This document shows positions 19,886 through 28,851 of a stretch of 56,297 nucleotides of DNA, piece by piece. Origin of the DNA: Bifidobacterium jacchi (lineage in GTDB: Bacteria; Actinomycetota; Actinomycetes; Actinomycetales; Bifidobacteriaceae); NCBI RefSeq assembly GCF_009078285.1, contig NZ_RQSP01000016.1, forward strand, positions 1 to 56,297, in the 5' to 3' direction. The notes beneath the pieces are model-generated. The model saw nothing but the letters and a program-made list of their open reading frames with translations, made no database searches and was not told the origin of the DNA. A program made the translations under genes and the position numbers. Numbering within the stretch: the stretch's first letter is position 1; each line of letters starts with the position of its first letter.

Positions 19886-19899
19886 AACACCTCGGTGTT
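19886..19899. promoter_or_regulatory. Palindromic operator candidate upstream of the PTS operon
   Basis: A perfect 14-bp palindrome AACACCTCGGTGTT, extendable to GGTATAACACC-TC-GGTGTTCCGCC with three mismatches. It lies 79-92 bp before the EIIBC ATG, in the region expected to hold the promoter. It may be a repressor site or a leader hairpin; the sequence does not decide. Confidence 0.45.
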
Positions 19900-20285
19900 C
19901 CGCCTTTGGTACAACGATGTTAACTAAATCCGTAAGCTCGCTGCATCGGTACATATATTACGCCAATCAGTGAGCCGTGTCACATCAAGTTAAGAGGGTT
20001 TACAAAATGGCGCAGCGGCGGGCGCGAGGCTCGATGCCGAAAAACCTAGCAACGGTGCGGGTAGGCGGTCGCACGACGTTTCGCCGATGTTTCATACGTC
20101 GGTCGGCGCATCGGCGTGTCGGACTCGTTCCGGTAGGATGACGGTGGGACGTGTCGCATCGGGCGGCACGCGCAAGCCTGACATCAGCCTGACATTTATA
20201 TCCATGATCCCTTGATGATCGGGCATGGCACATGCCGGGCGGACCGCATCGACGCCGCTCGGCGGCACCGGGAAAGGACACGCAC
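19900..20285. other. Divergent intergenic region between PTS operon and hom
   Basis: About 385 bp carrying the presumed divergent promoters of the PTS operon (minus) and hom (plus). No coding sequence or further clear structure is recognised. Confidence 0.4.
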
Positions 20286-21599
20286 GTGGCACAGGACAAC
20301 ACAACACCCATCCGCGTAGGACTGCTTGGAGCCGGAACCGTTGGCTCGCAGACCGCGCGTCTGCTGGTCGAGCAGAAGGACGAGCTGGCCGCACGCATCG
20401 GCCGGCCGATCGAGCTGGTGGGCGTCGCCTGCCTCGATCCGGACGAAGTGAACTACCCGTGGATCGACAAGTCGCTGCTGACGACCGACACCATGCGCGT
20501 CGCCACCAACGCCGACATCGTGATCGAGCTGATCGGCGGCACCGGAGTGGCACGCACGTTCGTGATGGCGGCGATCGAATCAGGCGCGTCGGTGGTGACC
20601 GCGAACAAGGCGCTGCTCGCCAAGTACGGCCCGGAGATCTACAACGCGGCCGCCGCCAAGGGCGTGGACATCTACTTCGAGGCGGCCGTGGGCGGCGCGA
20701 TCCCGTTCCTGCTGCCGCTGCGCGAGTCGCTCGCCGGCGACAAGGTGACGAGCATGCTCGGCATCGTCAACGGCACCACCAACTACATTCTCGACGAAAT
20801 GACCACCAAGGGGCTCCAGTTCGACGACGTGCTGCGCGACGCCCAGGCCAAGGGCTACGCCGAAGCCGACCCGACCGGAGACATCGAGGGCCACGACGCG
20901 GCGAACAAGGCCGCGATCATGGCGACGCTCGGATTCCACACCAACGTGACCATCGACGACGTGTCGGTGGAGGGCATCACCAGCATCACCGCCGACGACA
21001 TCGCCGCCGCGACCGCCGAGCACAAGGTCATCAAGCTGCTCGCCGTCGTGGAGAACGGCGAGGCCGGCGTCTCGGCGCGCGTCTACCCGGCGCTCATCCC
21101 CGACACGCACCCGCTCGCCTCGGTGCACGGCTCGTTCAACGCGATCTTCGTCAAGGCCGAGGCGGCCGACGATCTGATGTTCTACGGTCGCGGCGCCGGC
21201 GGCGCGCCGACCGCATCCGCCGTGGTCGGCGACGTGGTGACCGAGGCGCGGCACATCGCGCAGGGATGCACCGGTCCGACCATCCCCATGTACAACAATC
21301 TTCCCAAGGCGCCGATCGAGGCGAGCCGCGCCGCGTTCGCCGTGCGCTTCCTCATCCACGACAAGCCTGGAGTGCTTGCGGCGATCGCCAAGGAATTCGC
21401 TGACAACGGCGTGTCGATCAACGGCGTGAACCAGGATCTCAAGCCCACGATGAAGGAACCGGGCTACGACGGCGAGCTTCAGCAGCTGCGCATCGTGACG
21501 CATCTGACCGACGAGGTGACGCTGCGCCGCACGGTCGCCGCCGTGCGCAAACTCGACTTCGTGACCGGCGAGCCGTCGATCCTGCGCGTGCTCGACTGA
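20286..21599 (+). CDS. hom: Homoserine dehydrogenase
   Basis: NAD(P)-dependent reduction of aspartate semialdehyde to homoserine, 437 residues. Rossmann motif VGLLGAGTVGSQTARLL, catalytic domain with GIVNGTTNYILDEM and the GYAEADPTGDIEGHDAANKA signature (catalytic Asp/Lys region), then a C-terminal ACT domain beginning RFLIHDKPGVLAAIAKEFAD, which usually mediates threonine feedback. GTG 20286 is preferred because AAAGGA lies eight bases upstream; the frame extends further with no site. thrB follows 147 bp downstream. Confidence 0.96.
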   Translation: MAQDNTTPIRVGLLGAGTVGSQTARLLVEQKDELAARIGRPIELVGVACLDPDEVNYPWIDKSLLTTDTMRVATNADIVIELIGGTGVARTFVMAAIESGASVVTANKALLAKYGPEIYNAAAAKGVDIYFEAAVGGAIPFLLPLRESLAGDKVTSMLGIVNGTTNYILDEMTTKGLQFDDVLRDAQAKGYAEADPTGDIEGHDAANKAAIMATLGFHTNVTIDDVSVEGITSITADDIAAATAEHKVIKLLAVVENGEAGVSARVYPALIPDTHPLASVHGSFNAIFVKAEAADDLMFYGRGAGGAPTASAVVGDVVTEARHIAQGCTGPTIPMYNNLPKAPIEASRAAFAVRFLIHDKPGVLAAIAKEFADNGVSINGVNQDLKPTMKEPGYDGELQQLRIVTHLTDEVTLRRTVAAVRKLDFVTGEPSILRVLD

Positions 21600-21606
21600 G
21601 CGGCAT

Positions 21607-21730
21607 GAATGCGGCTCCCTTCCGATGAGGGAGCTGGCGGCGAAGCCGACTGAGGGAGGAAAAGCACTCCAGGGCGGTCTCTCCCTCAGTTTCGTTCACA
21701 CTCGGCAGCTCCCTCATCAGAGGGAGCCAA
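21607..21730. repeat. GGCTCCCT/AGGGAGCC hairpin repeat between hom and thrB
   Basis: Two hairpins: GCTCCCTTCCGATGAGGGAG and AGCTCCCTCATCAGAGGGAG. Between them are GGCGGCGAAGCCGACTGAGG and its near-inverse TCCCTCAGTTTCG. It is related to the interior of the 17190-17312 element but lacks its terminal repeats. It may attenuate transcription between hom and thrB. Confidence 0.7.
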
Positions 21731-21746
21731 TCACAGAGGAAGCTAT

Positions 21747-22835
21747 ATGAATCCTATCTGCACACAGGTCAAGGTGCGCGTGCCGGCGACCAGCGCGAAT
21801 CTGGGATCCGGATTCGACACGGCCGGTCTTGCGCTTGATTTTCACGACGAGCTCACGTTCACGCTGAGCACGGACGCATCGGGGAGCGCCGATCCGTCGG
21901 ACCGCTCGGCGCATGTGATCATCCACGGCGAGGGCGAGGACACGCTGCCGCGCGATGAGACGCATCTGGTCGTCTCGACGTTCCGACGCGCATGCCAGAC
22001 GTTCGGTCTCGGACGACTCGGGTTCACGCTGGAGGCGTTCAATCATATTCCGCAGGCGCGCGGCATGGGCTCGTCGGCCGAGGCGATCGTCGCCGGCATC
22101 GCAGCAGCCGCGGCATTCGCGCAAAGCGGCGATCTCAACCGCGATTCGGTGTTCCAACTGGCCGCCGCGATCGAGGGGCATCCCGACAACGTGGCGCCAG
22201 CGGTGTACGGCGGCATGACCGTGTCGTGGAATTTCGACACGGACGAGGGTGTCGGCTCGGTGCCGATTCCCGGCGGCGAGCCGCTGCACGGCGGCTTCCA
22301 CACGATCAAATACCAGGTCGATCCGCAGATCCACGCCTCGGTGTTCGTGCCCGACTACGAGCTGTCCACCGAGAAGGCGCGCAAGGCGCTTCCCGCACAG
22401 CTGCCGTATCGCGATGCCGTGTTCAACGTGTCGCGCGTGGCGCTGCTGGCGGCGGCGATGAATCCGGCCGCGTTGGCGACTTCCGCGGCTGGCACGGCTG
22501 GCGTTGCTGGCGCATCGGTTGGCGCATCGGTTGGCACGGCACCGACCTCCACACCGACCGATGCGAATGCGCTGCTGTACGCGGCGACGCAGGATCGGCT
22601 GCATCAGCCGTATCGCAAGGATCTGATGGCCCCCTCATGGGAGCTGATCGAGTCGCTGCGCGATCGCGGCTATGCGGCGGCGGTCTCCGGTGCCGGCCCG
22701 TGCGTGCTGGTGCTGCACTATGGGGATGCGACCGCGGCGATCGAACAGGTGGCCGAGGAGCGGTTCACGGATGTCTATTGGAAGGTGCTGCATCTGCCGA
22801 TCAACACCACCGGCGTTGAGGTGACGCGCATCTAA
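21747..22835 (+). CDS. thrB: Homoserine kinase
   Basis: GHMP-family kinase making O-phosphohomoserine for threonine synthesis, 362 residues. N-terminal VRVPATSANLGSGFDTAGLA, ATP-binding loop PQARGMGSSAEAIVAGIAAA, and C-terminal VSGAGPCVLVLHYGD. Compared with the ~300-310-residue norm it carries an Ala/Gly/Thr-rich insertion (about residues 245-272). GAGGAAG precedes the ATG. Confidence 0.95.
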   Translation: MNPICTQVKVRVPATSANLGSGFDTAGLALDFHDELTFTLSTDASGSADPSDRSAHVIIHGEGEDTLPRDETHLVVSTFRRACQTFGLGRLGFTLEAFNHIPQARGMGSSAEAIVAGIAAAAAFAQSGDLNRDSVFQLAAAIEGHPDNVAPAVYGGMTVSWNFDTDEGVGSVPIPGGEPLHGGFHTIKYQVDPQIHASVFVPDYELSTEKARKALPAQLPYRDAVFNVSRVALLAAAMNPAALATSAAGTAGVAGASVGASVGTAPTSTPTDANALLYAATQDRLHQPYRKDLMAPSWELIESLRDRGYAAAVSGAGPCVLVLHYGDATAAIEQVAEERFTDVYWKVLHLPINTTGVEVTRI

Positions 22836-22909
22836 GGCGCGTATCCGAGGCCCACACCCGAGGCCCATGTCGGAACTGTGCAAGCCGGGCGAACCACCAC
22901 GAGTGAACG

Positions 22910-22948
22910 ATGATGATGGCTCCGGCATCGTCAAGGAGCCATCATCAT
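22910..22948 (+). terminator. Terminator-like hairpin after thrB
   Basis: ATGATGATGGCTCC (22910-22923) and GGAGCCATCATCAT (22935-22948) form a perfect 14-bp stem with an 11-nt loop. It lies 75 nt past the thrB stop. There is no U-run, so termination is plausible but not certain. A partial repeat (GATCCATCATCATGA) follows. Confidence 0.55.
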
Positions 22949-23029
22949 GGAGTCGTCAAAGATCCATCATCATGAATCGCAGCCCGGTGATCATCCTGCG
23001 TACGAATACAGATTAGAGGTCAGCCAATC

Positions 23030-24544
23030 ATGTCCATTCCGGTGATTCTCGCATCGAAATCGCAGCCGCGACGCGACGTGCTGGTCGCGGCCGGCGTCTG
23101 CCCCACGATCCGCGTGTCGCATGTCGACGAACCCGCCGCGCTGGAACGCGCCGCGCGCGAATCCGGCGTGCAGGTGAGCGATCTGAGCGTCGAGCAGCGC
23201 GTGTGCATCCTCGCCTCTGCGAAAGCGGACGCGGTGCATCAGGCGTATCTGAGCGTCGCGAGGACCGCGCGCGAGGCAAGCGGCGAGCGCACCATCGCCT
23301 ACCCATTGCAGGCGCGCGAGCTGCAACGCGATATGGATGCGGCGAGCAACGCGGCAGCGAGCAACGCGGCAGCGAATGCCGCCGACGACGCTCCGATCGA
23401 CTATTCGTCGGCACCGATCGCCACCACCCGCGATTTCTCCGGCATGCACATCCCCACCGTCACCGAGCCGATCACCACCGTGATCGCGATGCAGCCGGGT
23501 CTGACGCGCGCCAGCGTCGGCCCGATCATCATCGGCTGCGATTCGATGTTCCTGTTCGACGGCGAATGCTACGGCAAGCCGCACAACGTCGAGGTCGCCC
23601 GGCAGCGACTGCGCGCGATGCGCGGCCGAGCCGGCGAACTGTGGACCGGGCACCGCGTGATCGATTTCGCGTCCGGCCGCACCGCCACCGCGGCGAGCCA
23701 TGCGATCGTGCGCTTCGCCGACTATTCCGACCGCGACATCGAACGCTACATCGCCACCGGCGAACCGCTGGAAGTGGCCGGATCGTTCACGTTGGAGGGA
23801 TTCGGCGGCGCATTCATCGACTCGATCGAAGGCGATCCGCACGGGATCATCGGCATTTCGCTGCCGCTGCTGCGACGGCTGGTCGGCGAGCTGGGCATCG
23901 AGTGGACCGATCTGTGGAATCTGGCGAGGGAGGACCTCATGGATGGCGTTGAGGACAGCAAGGCGAATCCGGGCGGTGCTGCGGCTGGCGGCGCTGCGGC
24001 TGGCTGCGCCGGCGGTAACGTTGCGATTGCGCCTAAGGAGAACGTGCATCAGCCCGGCGACGGATGGATCGACTGCGCGTGCGGGCGACGCCATTGGGGA
24101 TTGAACGGCGCTTCCGGCGTACTGCTGGCCCGGCGCGATCCGGTCAGCGGCGAAGTGACCGACGTGGTGATGCAGCATCGCGCCGCGTGGAGCGCGGAGG
24201 GCGGCACCTGGGGCATTCCGGGAGGCGCCACCGCGGATGGCGAATCGCCGATCGAGGGCGCGCTGCGTGAATCGTATGAGGAGGCGAACATCACGCCCGA
24301 CGACATCGAGGTGGTCGGCTCGTGGCGCGAGGACCACGGCAACTGGGCGTACACCACAGTGTTCGCGTTCGAGAAGCCCGGTCACCGCGTGATGCCGCGC
24401 GCCAACGACGACGAAAGCATGGAGATCCGCTGGGTGCCGATCGACGATGTGCCGAATCGGCGGCTGCTCACCGCCATGCGCACGGACTGGCCTCGATTCG
24501 CCGAGCGACTGCGCGCGATCGCCGCGCAGCGTCGCGGTCGGTAG
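23030..24544 (+). CDS. Maf nucleotide pyrophosphatase fused to a Nudix hydrolase
   Basis: Protein of 504 residues combining two house-cleaning enzymes. The Maf domain (about 1-305) has the phosphate loop ILASKSQPRRDVLVAAG, GCDSMFLFDGECYGKP and GRAGELWTGH; an Ala/Asn-rich insertion of ~60 residues lies near 90-150. After an Ala/Gly-rich linker (~315-335) the Nudix domain (about 345-490) carries GGATADGESPIEGAL followed by RESYEEANI, which fits G-x5-E-x7-RE-x2-EE although the last Gly is Asn. Maf proteins hydrolyse modified or canonical NTPs to NMP; this Nudix type removes damaged nucleotides such as oxidised ones. AGAGGT precedes the ATG. Confidence 0.92.
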   Translation: MSIPVILASKSQPRRDVLVAAGVCPTIRVSHVDEPAALERAARESGVQVSDLSVEQRVCILASAKADAVHQAYLSVARTAREASGERTIAYPLQARELQRDMDAASNAAASNAAANAADDAPIDYSSAPIATTRDFSGMHIPTVTEPITTVIAMQPGLTRASVGPIIIGCDSMFLFDGECYGKPHNVEVARQRLRAMRGRAGELWTGHRVIDFASGRTATAASHAIVRFADYSDRDIERYIATGEPLEVAGSFTLEGFGGAFIDSIEGDPHGIIGISLPLLRRLVGELGIEWTDLWNLAREDLMDGVEDSKANPGGAAAGGAAAGCAGGNVAIAPKENVHQPGDGWIDCACGRRHWGLNGASGVLLARRDPVSGEVTDVVMQHRAAWSAEGGTWGIPGGATADGESPIEGALRESYEEANITPDDIEVVGSWREDHGNWAYTTVFAFEKPGHRVMPRANDDESMEIRWVPIDDVPNRRLLTAMRTDWPRFAERLRAIAAQRRGR

Positions 24545-25000
24545 TTCTGGGCGGTAGATCTGAGCGGTAGTTCTCGGTTGGGGCGGACAGTAGGTTCGGA
24601 TAGCGGGTTCGGACTGCGGATTCGGACGGTAGGAACAAAACCACAATAGCCAGCAGCACAGCCGACGTCCCCAGTCAGCTTCGCCCAAGCGGAGCGTCCC
24701 GCATACGTCTGCGTGGAACGCAACGCGACAACAGACACATGCCGCGCATTGCGCCCCGCAACAGCATCCGCAAGCCGATGGGATGGAACACAGACAGATC
24801 ACAAACAGATCACGACGTTGCGTTCCGCAACAGCAACAGGTGCTCCCCTGCCCTGCGCCGCACATTCGTTGGCATAGAATTCACCATCCAACAGCGAGCA
24901 AACGGCGTGTGCCGTCCGAATGCAACGTAGTCTGGAATTGCGGTATCGCAGGGGAGTCGCCGCAACGAACTCGTCAACAGATTCGTCAAGGAGCACGATC
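24545..25000. other. Intergenic stretch with degenerate short repeats
   Basis: About 455 bp without a supported gene. It has a tract of GGTAG/GGTTCGGA repeats (24545-24630), a fragment of the CAGTCAGCTTCGCC hairpin repeat (about 24675), direct repeats CAGATCACAAACAGATCACG, and GTTGCGTTCCGCAAC, a 15-bp palindrome. It should contain the promoter of the next gene. Confidence 0.45.
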
Positions 25001-25750
25001 ATGTCTGGCATGTCTGGCTTGGGATCCGGCATCGGTTACCACGTCGCCGTGGATTTCAATCATTTCAAGAAAATCTATCTTGCGCAGAACCGCCGATACA
25101 TGCGCAAGACCGGCATCGGCGCGGCCGTGGTCGGCGTGCTGCTCACGGCGGCCGGCATCGCGATGGTGATCACCGAGCCCAGCGGCAATTCGCTGGGAGT
25201 TCTGGCGGGCGGCGTTGCAATCGGCGCGTTCGGCATCGCGATGGCGGTGCATCCGTTCACCATGTTCCAGTCGCGCAAGGGCGAGGTGTACAAGTTCTTC
25301 GCAATGTTCGGCGCGCCGGTGACCGGACAGGAACCGTTGAACGCGCTGTACACCGAGTTCGACGTCATTCTCGGAAATCTCGGCATCGAGTTTCGGCTGC
25401 GCGACGGCTCCGTGCATCGTCTGCCTTGGGTGGCGCTGACCAATCCGGCGGTTGCGATGGATTGCGGACATGTGTTCGCCGGCGACGACGGCAACAACAG
25501 CTCGCTGCTGCACAATATGATCGGCATCAACGCGTATCTGCGCGAGGGCATGGAGGCGGTGCCGCTGGTGGTCCCGAGCGAGGTCGAGCGCGCGTACCCG
25601 TGGCTGCTCGATGAAATCAGCCGCCATATCGCCGATGCCAACGCGAAATTCGGGGATAACGGCAATGCCAAAGGAGGCCCGGAGGCGCAGGCGATCATCG
25701 CATGGCTGAACGCTGCACCGGAAGGCGGAACTGCACTATCTCGAAACTGA
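25001..25750 (+). CDS. Two-helix membrane protein of unknown function
   Basis: Protein of 249 residues. After a 35-residue start two closely spaced helices follow (IGAAVVGVLLTAAGIAMVI and LGVLAGGVAIGAFGIAMAV), then a soluble domain of about 160 residues with LRDGSVHRLPWVALTNP. No family recognised. AAGGAGC sits seven bases before ATG 25001. The last codons and TGA (ending LSRN) are supplied by the first arm of the 196-bp repeat that begins at 25736, so the C-terminus may have been altered by repeat insertion. Confidence 0.8.
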   Translation: MSGMSGLGSGIGYHVAVDFNHFKKIYLAQNRRYMRKTGIGAAVVGVLLTAAGIAMVITEPSGNSLGVLAGGVAIGAFGIAMAVHPFTMFQSRKGEVYKFFAMFGAPVTGQEPLNALYTEFDVILGNLGIEFRLRDGSVHRLPWVALTNPAVAMDCGHVFAGDDGNNSSLLHNMIGINAYLREGMEAVPLVVPSEVERAYPWLLDEISRHIADANAKFGDNGNAKGGPEAQAIIAWLNAAPEGGTALSRN

Positions 25751-25931
25751 GAGGCTGTTTTTCGGTTTTGCGGCAGTCTATCTGAAAACTGAGAGGCTGC
25801 CGCAAGCCGAGACGTCACCACGGCTACGCCGTTTTCGGCTTGAACACGCGCCCGTCAGCCATCCGCGTGGCCTCTCAGTTTCGAGATAGACTGCCGCGGC
25901 ACGCGAAATCAGCCTCTCAGTTTTGAGATAG
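25736..25931. repeat. 196-bp four-arm palindromic repeat, copy 2
   Basis: Motif copies at 25736-25757, 25778-25799, 25868-25889 and 25910-25931, in the same geometry as copy 1 (64-68-64). The 68-nt centre, with CGCCGTTTTCGGCTTGA and GTCAGCCATCCG, is homologous to that of copy 3 in reverse orientation. Its left arm overlaps the 3' end of the preceding gene. Confidence 0.9.
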
Positions 25932-26056
25932 CTGACAAAGCGACGGTCAAGAAAGCTACACTTGCACCCCATTCGCATGGAATGCCCGACAATCGAGTCG
26001 ATGCCTACCGGTCGAAGCCTTTCGCGCCGGCCGCGAAACGTCGTCCTCAACCGATC

Positions 26057-26275
26057 GTGTGCATACAACGGACATGAACCAGCCTCGGCGATGCCAAAAC
26101 GAGCCAGTGACCAAGGATCGTGTGCATAGGACGGACATAAGCACGATCAATTCGTGTGCATACAACGTACACAAGCACAATCGTGTGCATGGAACGTACG
26201 CGAGAAGGGCGGCAGAGGCCTCCCCATATACGTCCCATGCACACAATCGATTTGCCGCATACGTCCCATGCACAC
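26057..26275. repeat. Array of six GTGTGCAT-type 19-mers
   Basis: Four forward copies (26057-26075, 26120-26138, 26154-26172, 26183-26201) and two inverted copies (26226-26244, 26257-26275) of GTGTGCATNNRACGKACAY. Starts are 63, 34 and 29 bp apart and the inverted pair 31 bp. No gene covers the array. It lies between a repeat and the tRNA-Lys promoter. Role unknown. Confidence 0.8.
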
Positions 26276-26412
26276 AATGGCAAACAGACGAGAGGATGAT
26301 GGCTCACAGATGACGGAATCATAGGTCGGTCGGGAAACGACCGATCGTGATGTGTGCAGTTCGAATAAGGCGAACGGACACGAATAGCGCAGCACACTCG
26401 CGCAACGCCGAT

Positions 26413-26441
26413 TTGGCTTGTCTCGCATAGATGTGTATCTT
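26413..26441 (+). promoter_or_regulatory. Promoter of tRNA-Lys
   Basis: TTGGCT (26413-26418) and TATCTT (26436-26441) with a 17-bp spacer. The -10 box ends 9 bp before the tRNA. Confidence 0.6.
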
Positions 26442-26450
26442 AGAAATGTT

Positions 26451-26523
26451 GCCCCTCTAGCTCAACGGTTAGAGCAGCGTCCTTTTAAGTCGTGGGTTGT
26501 GGGTTCGAATCCCACGGGGGGCA
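26451..26523 (+). tRNA. tRNA-Lys (anticodon TTT)
   Basis: Acceptor GCCCCTC pairs with GGGGGGC, with discriminator A. The D-arm is GCTC/GAGC, the anticodon loop CTTTTAA gives TTT, and the T-arm is GTGGG-TTCGAAT-CCCAC. One T-T opposition is visible in the anticodon stem. The 3' CCA is not encoded. Confidence 0.93.
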
Positions 26524-26529
26524 CCGGTA

Positions 26530-26566
26530 AGCCCTTGGAATTGCAACGATTCCAAGGGCTTTGTCA
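26530..26566 (+). terminator. Terminator of tRNA-Lys
   Basis: AGCCCTTGGAAT (26530-26541) and ATTCCAAGGGCT (26549-26560) form a perfect 12-bp stem with a 7-nt loop, followed by TTTGTC. It lies seven bases after the tRNA. Confidence 0.9.
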
Positions 26567-26756
26567 TATCCGTCATTGTTTGTTTTTGGGGTGTTGATTG
26601 TGGGGTTACGCACAGAACCGTGGGTCATATCCGCACGTGTTGTCGGCGTGTCGGTTGTTAGTCTGATCGACCCGTCCGTCCTTTTCATTGTTGGCTTGCG
26701 CATGAATGCCGCAGTCCGCCGCACTCGCCCCGGCACACTCCCGTCTTCCATCCAAT

Positions 26757-26890
26757 AGCGCAAGACAATCTCGAAACAATCGGCCATTTCGAGATTATCT
26801 TGCGCTGGCACCCCTCGTAGAGCAAGGTTTTCTCGAAATCAAGGCAAATCCCGAGAAAAAACTTGCGCTCAGTAGTGGGTTTGCGCAAGG
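26757..26890. repeat. GCGCAAGA/TCTCGA hairpin repeats, cluster 2
   Basis: AGCGCAAGACAATCTCGA (26757-26774) faces TCGAGATTATCTTGCGCT (26789-26806), a hairpin of 18-nt arms with a few mismatches. Further copies lie at 26819-26836, 26849-26869 and about 26880-26890. The sequence between the tRNA terminator and this cluster (26567-26756) shows no gene. Confidence 0.85.
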
Positions 26891-26957
26891 CGACGACACT
26901 GGATTGAACGCATCAAATGAAATGCGTCAAACCGCGCCGAAGCACAGTCGAACGCCG

Positions 26958-28718
26958 CTACTCGCGCGGCACGCGATCGGCGTGCTCAGGCAACGCGGGC
27001 GGAGTCGGCAGTCCCTCGTGCACCAGATTCCACGGCGAGGGGAAATCGGCCACCGGAACTTCGATCAGCGTCGGCGTGCGGCTGGCGAGCGCCTTCTCCA
27101 GCGCGCGTCCAAGCTCGGCCGGATCGAACACACGCGCGTGCGCGATGCCGAACGCCTCGGCGAGCGTCATGTAGTCCGGGTCGGTCAGATCGGACGAGAA
27201 CACGCGGCCGCCGTAGTTGCCGTTCTGGATGCGACGCACGTTGCCGTAATAGCCGTCGTTGAACACGACCGCCGCGACCGCGAGTCCGAATCGACGCATC
27301 GTGGATAGCTCCTGCATGGTCCACGAGAAGCCGCCGTCGCCGCTGACCGATACGACGCGGCGGTCGGGCGCAGCCGCCTGCACGCCGAGCGAGGTGGCGA
27401 ATCCGAAACCGAGCGTGCCTTCGTAGCCGGGGCCGATGTAGGTTTCCGGACTGTGCCGCGGCATGCAGATCGACGCTGCGTAGCCGATCTGCGTGTATTC
27501 GCTGACGAACACGCCGTCCTTGCCGAGCACGCGGCCGATCACATCAAGGTATTCGCGTTGCGGATCCAGCTGCGCAAGCGTGGCGTCGCTCCACGCGCGC
27601 GCGGCGGCGATCTCCTCGCTGCGGTCGATCGGCTGGTATCGCAGCTCCGCCGCCGCACCGCCCGCAGCGTCGCCGCCCGCAGCGGTGCCGCAACCAGCAG
27701 CACCAGCCGCCGCAGCATTCGTTCCCGCCCCGCCGAGCAACGCGACGAGTCCGGCGAGCGCCGACTTCGCATCGGCCAGTACCGCGATCTCGGGGTGCCG
27801 CGGCCCGGTCAGATCGGCGGCATCCACGTTGATGCAGATGTACGGCACATTGTTGACGTTGAGTTCACCGCCGAAGCTGCCGACGAAGCGCGATCCGACC
27901 GCAATGATCAGATCGGCGGTTTCGCGCAGTTTGCGGAATGCGACCTGGTCGAAGGCGAGCGGATCGTCGGCATCGATGTCGCCGCGTCCGTTTTCGGTGA
28001 CGACGACCGGCGCGCCCAGCAGATGCGCCAATGCGGTCAGTTCCTGCGAGGCACCGGCCGCGCGCACGCCGCCGCCGGCGTAGATGAGCGGCCGCTTCGA
28101 CGCCGCGATGCGTCGCGCGGCCTGTTCAAGCACGTCCACCTGCGGCTGGGTGGGTTCGGCGGCCACGTATCCGGGGATGGCGAGGTCGGCGGGGATGGGC
28201 GCGGCGAGCACGTCCGGCGGGATTTCCAGCACGACCGGGCGCGGACGTCCGCTTCTCAACTGTCGGAACGCCTCGGCGACGAGCGCGGGGATCTCGTCGG
28301 CGGTCTGCGCAAGCGCGTGCCATTTGCACAGGCGCGCGATGATGCCGGTCTGATCGGGCAGTTCGTGCAGAACACCGTCGCCCTTGCCGATCTGTCGCTT
28401 GTCCACCTGCCCGCAGATGAGCAGCACGCGCGAGTTGGTGGCGTAGGCGGTGGCGAGTCCGGCGAGCGCGTTGAGCACGCCGGGGCCGGGCACGACCATG
28501 CCGACGCCTTCACGACCGCTGCTGCGCGAGTAGCCGTCGGCCATGTAGGTCACGGCCTGCTCGTTGCGCGCGCAGATGTATTTGATCTGGCTTTTGCGAT
28601 AGTACAGCGCGTCGCATGCGGCGTCGAGCTGTACGCCGGGGATGCCGAATATCGTATCGACGCCCTGTGCGATCAGGGATTCGGCGAGCGCGTCGCCGCC
28701 CGTGGCAAATCTAGTCAT
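26958..28718 (-). CDS. ThDP-dependent enzyme, acetolactate synthase-like
   Basis: Protein of 586 residues with the three-domain layout of the ThDP decarboxylase/synthase superfamily. PYR domain: DALAESLIAQGVDTIFGIPG with the activating Glu in ARNEQAVTYMADGYSR. Central domain: PLIYAGGGVRAAG. PP domain: VSGDGGFSWTMQELSTMRRF ending VVFNDGYYGN, the GDG...ND metal-diphosphate motif. An Ala/Gly-rich insertion lies near residue 355. No small regulatory subunit gene is adjacent, so a catabolic decarboxylase or oxidase-like role is as likely as acetolactate synthesis. GGGAGG lies before ATG 28718; the open frame continues upstream without a site. A GntR/FCD regulator is divergent. Confidence 0.88.
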   Translation of the reverse strand: MTRFATGGDALAESLIAQGVDTIFGIPGVQLDAACDALYYRKSQIKYICARNEQAVTYMADGYSRSSGREGVGMVVPGPGVLNALAGLATAYATNSRVLLICGQVDKRQIGKGDGVLHELPDQTGIIARLCKWHALAQTADEIPALVAEAFRQLRSGRPRPVVLEIPPDVLAAPIPADLAIPGYVAAEPTQPQVDVLEQAARRIAASKRPLIYAGGGVRAAGASQELTALAHLLGAPVVVTENGRGDIDADDPLAFDQVAFRKLRETADLIIAVGSRFVGSFGGELNVNNVPYICINVDAADLTGPRHPEIAVLADAKSALAGLVALLGGAGTNAAAAGAAGCGTAAGGDAAGGAAAELRYQPIDRSEEIAAARAWSDATLAQLDPQREYLDVIGRVLGKDGVFVSEYTQIGYAASICMPRHSPETYIGPGYEGTLGFGFATSLGVQAAAPDRRVVSVSGDGGFSWTMQELSTMRRFGLAVAAVVFNDGYYGNVRRIQNGNYGGRVFSSDLTDPDYMTLAEAFGIAHARVFDPAELGRALEKALASRTPTLIEVPVADFPSPWNLVHEGLPTPPALPEHADRVPRE

Positions 28719-28851
28719 GGTCCTCCCGAATTCGTGCCGAATTTGGACGATATCGCCGGCTATGCGCACATGCCGCATGCCGACGCGCAAGGCTATGGTT
28801 CCACGCGTTTGGGTTGTTGCGTCTGCTAACATGCCGGATACAGAAAAAATA

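Noticed and set aside
26047-26397. A small Cys-rich protein on the minus strand with repeated MHTI motifs
   Set aside because: The repetition comes from the 19-mer DNA array, there is no start signal, and repeats in both orientations argue for DNA-level function.
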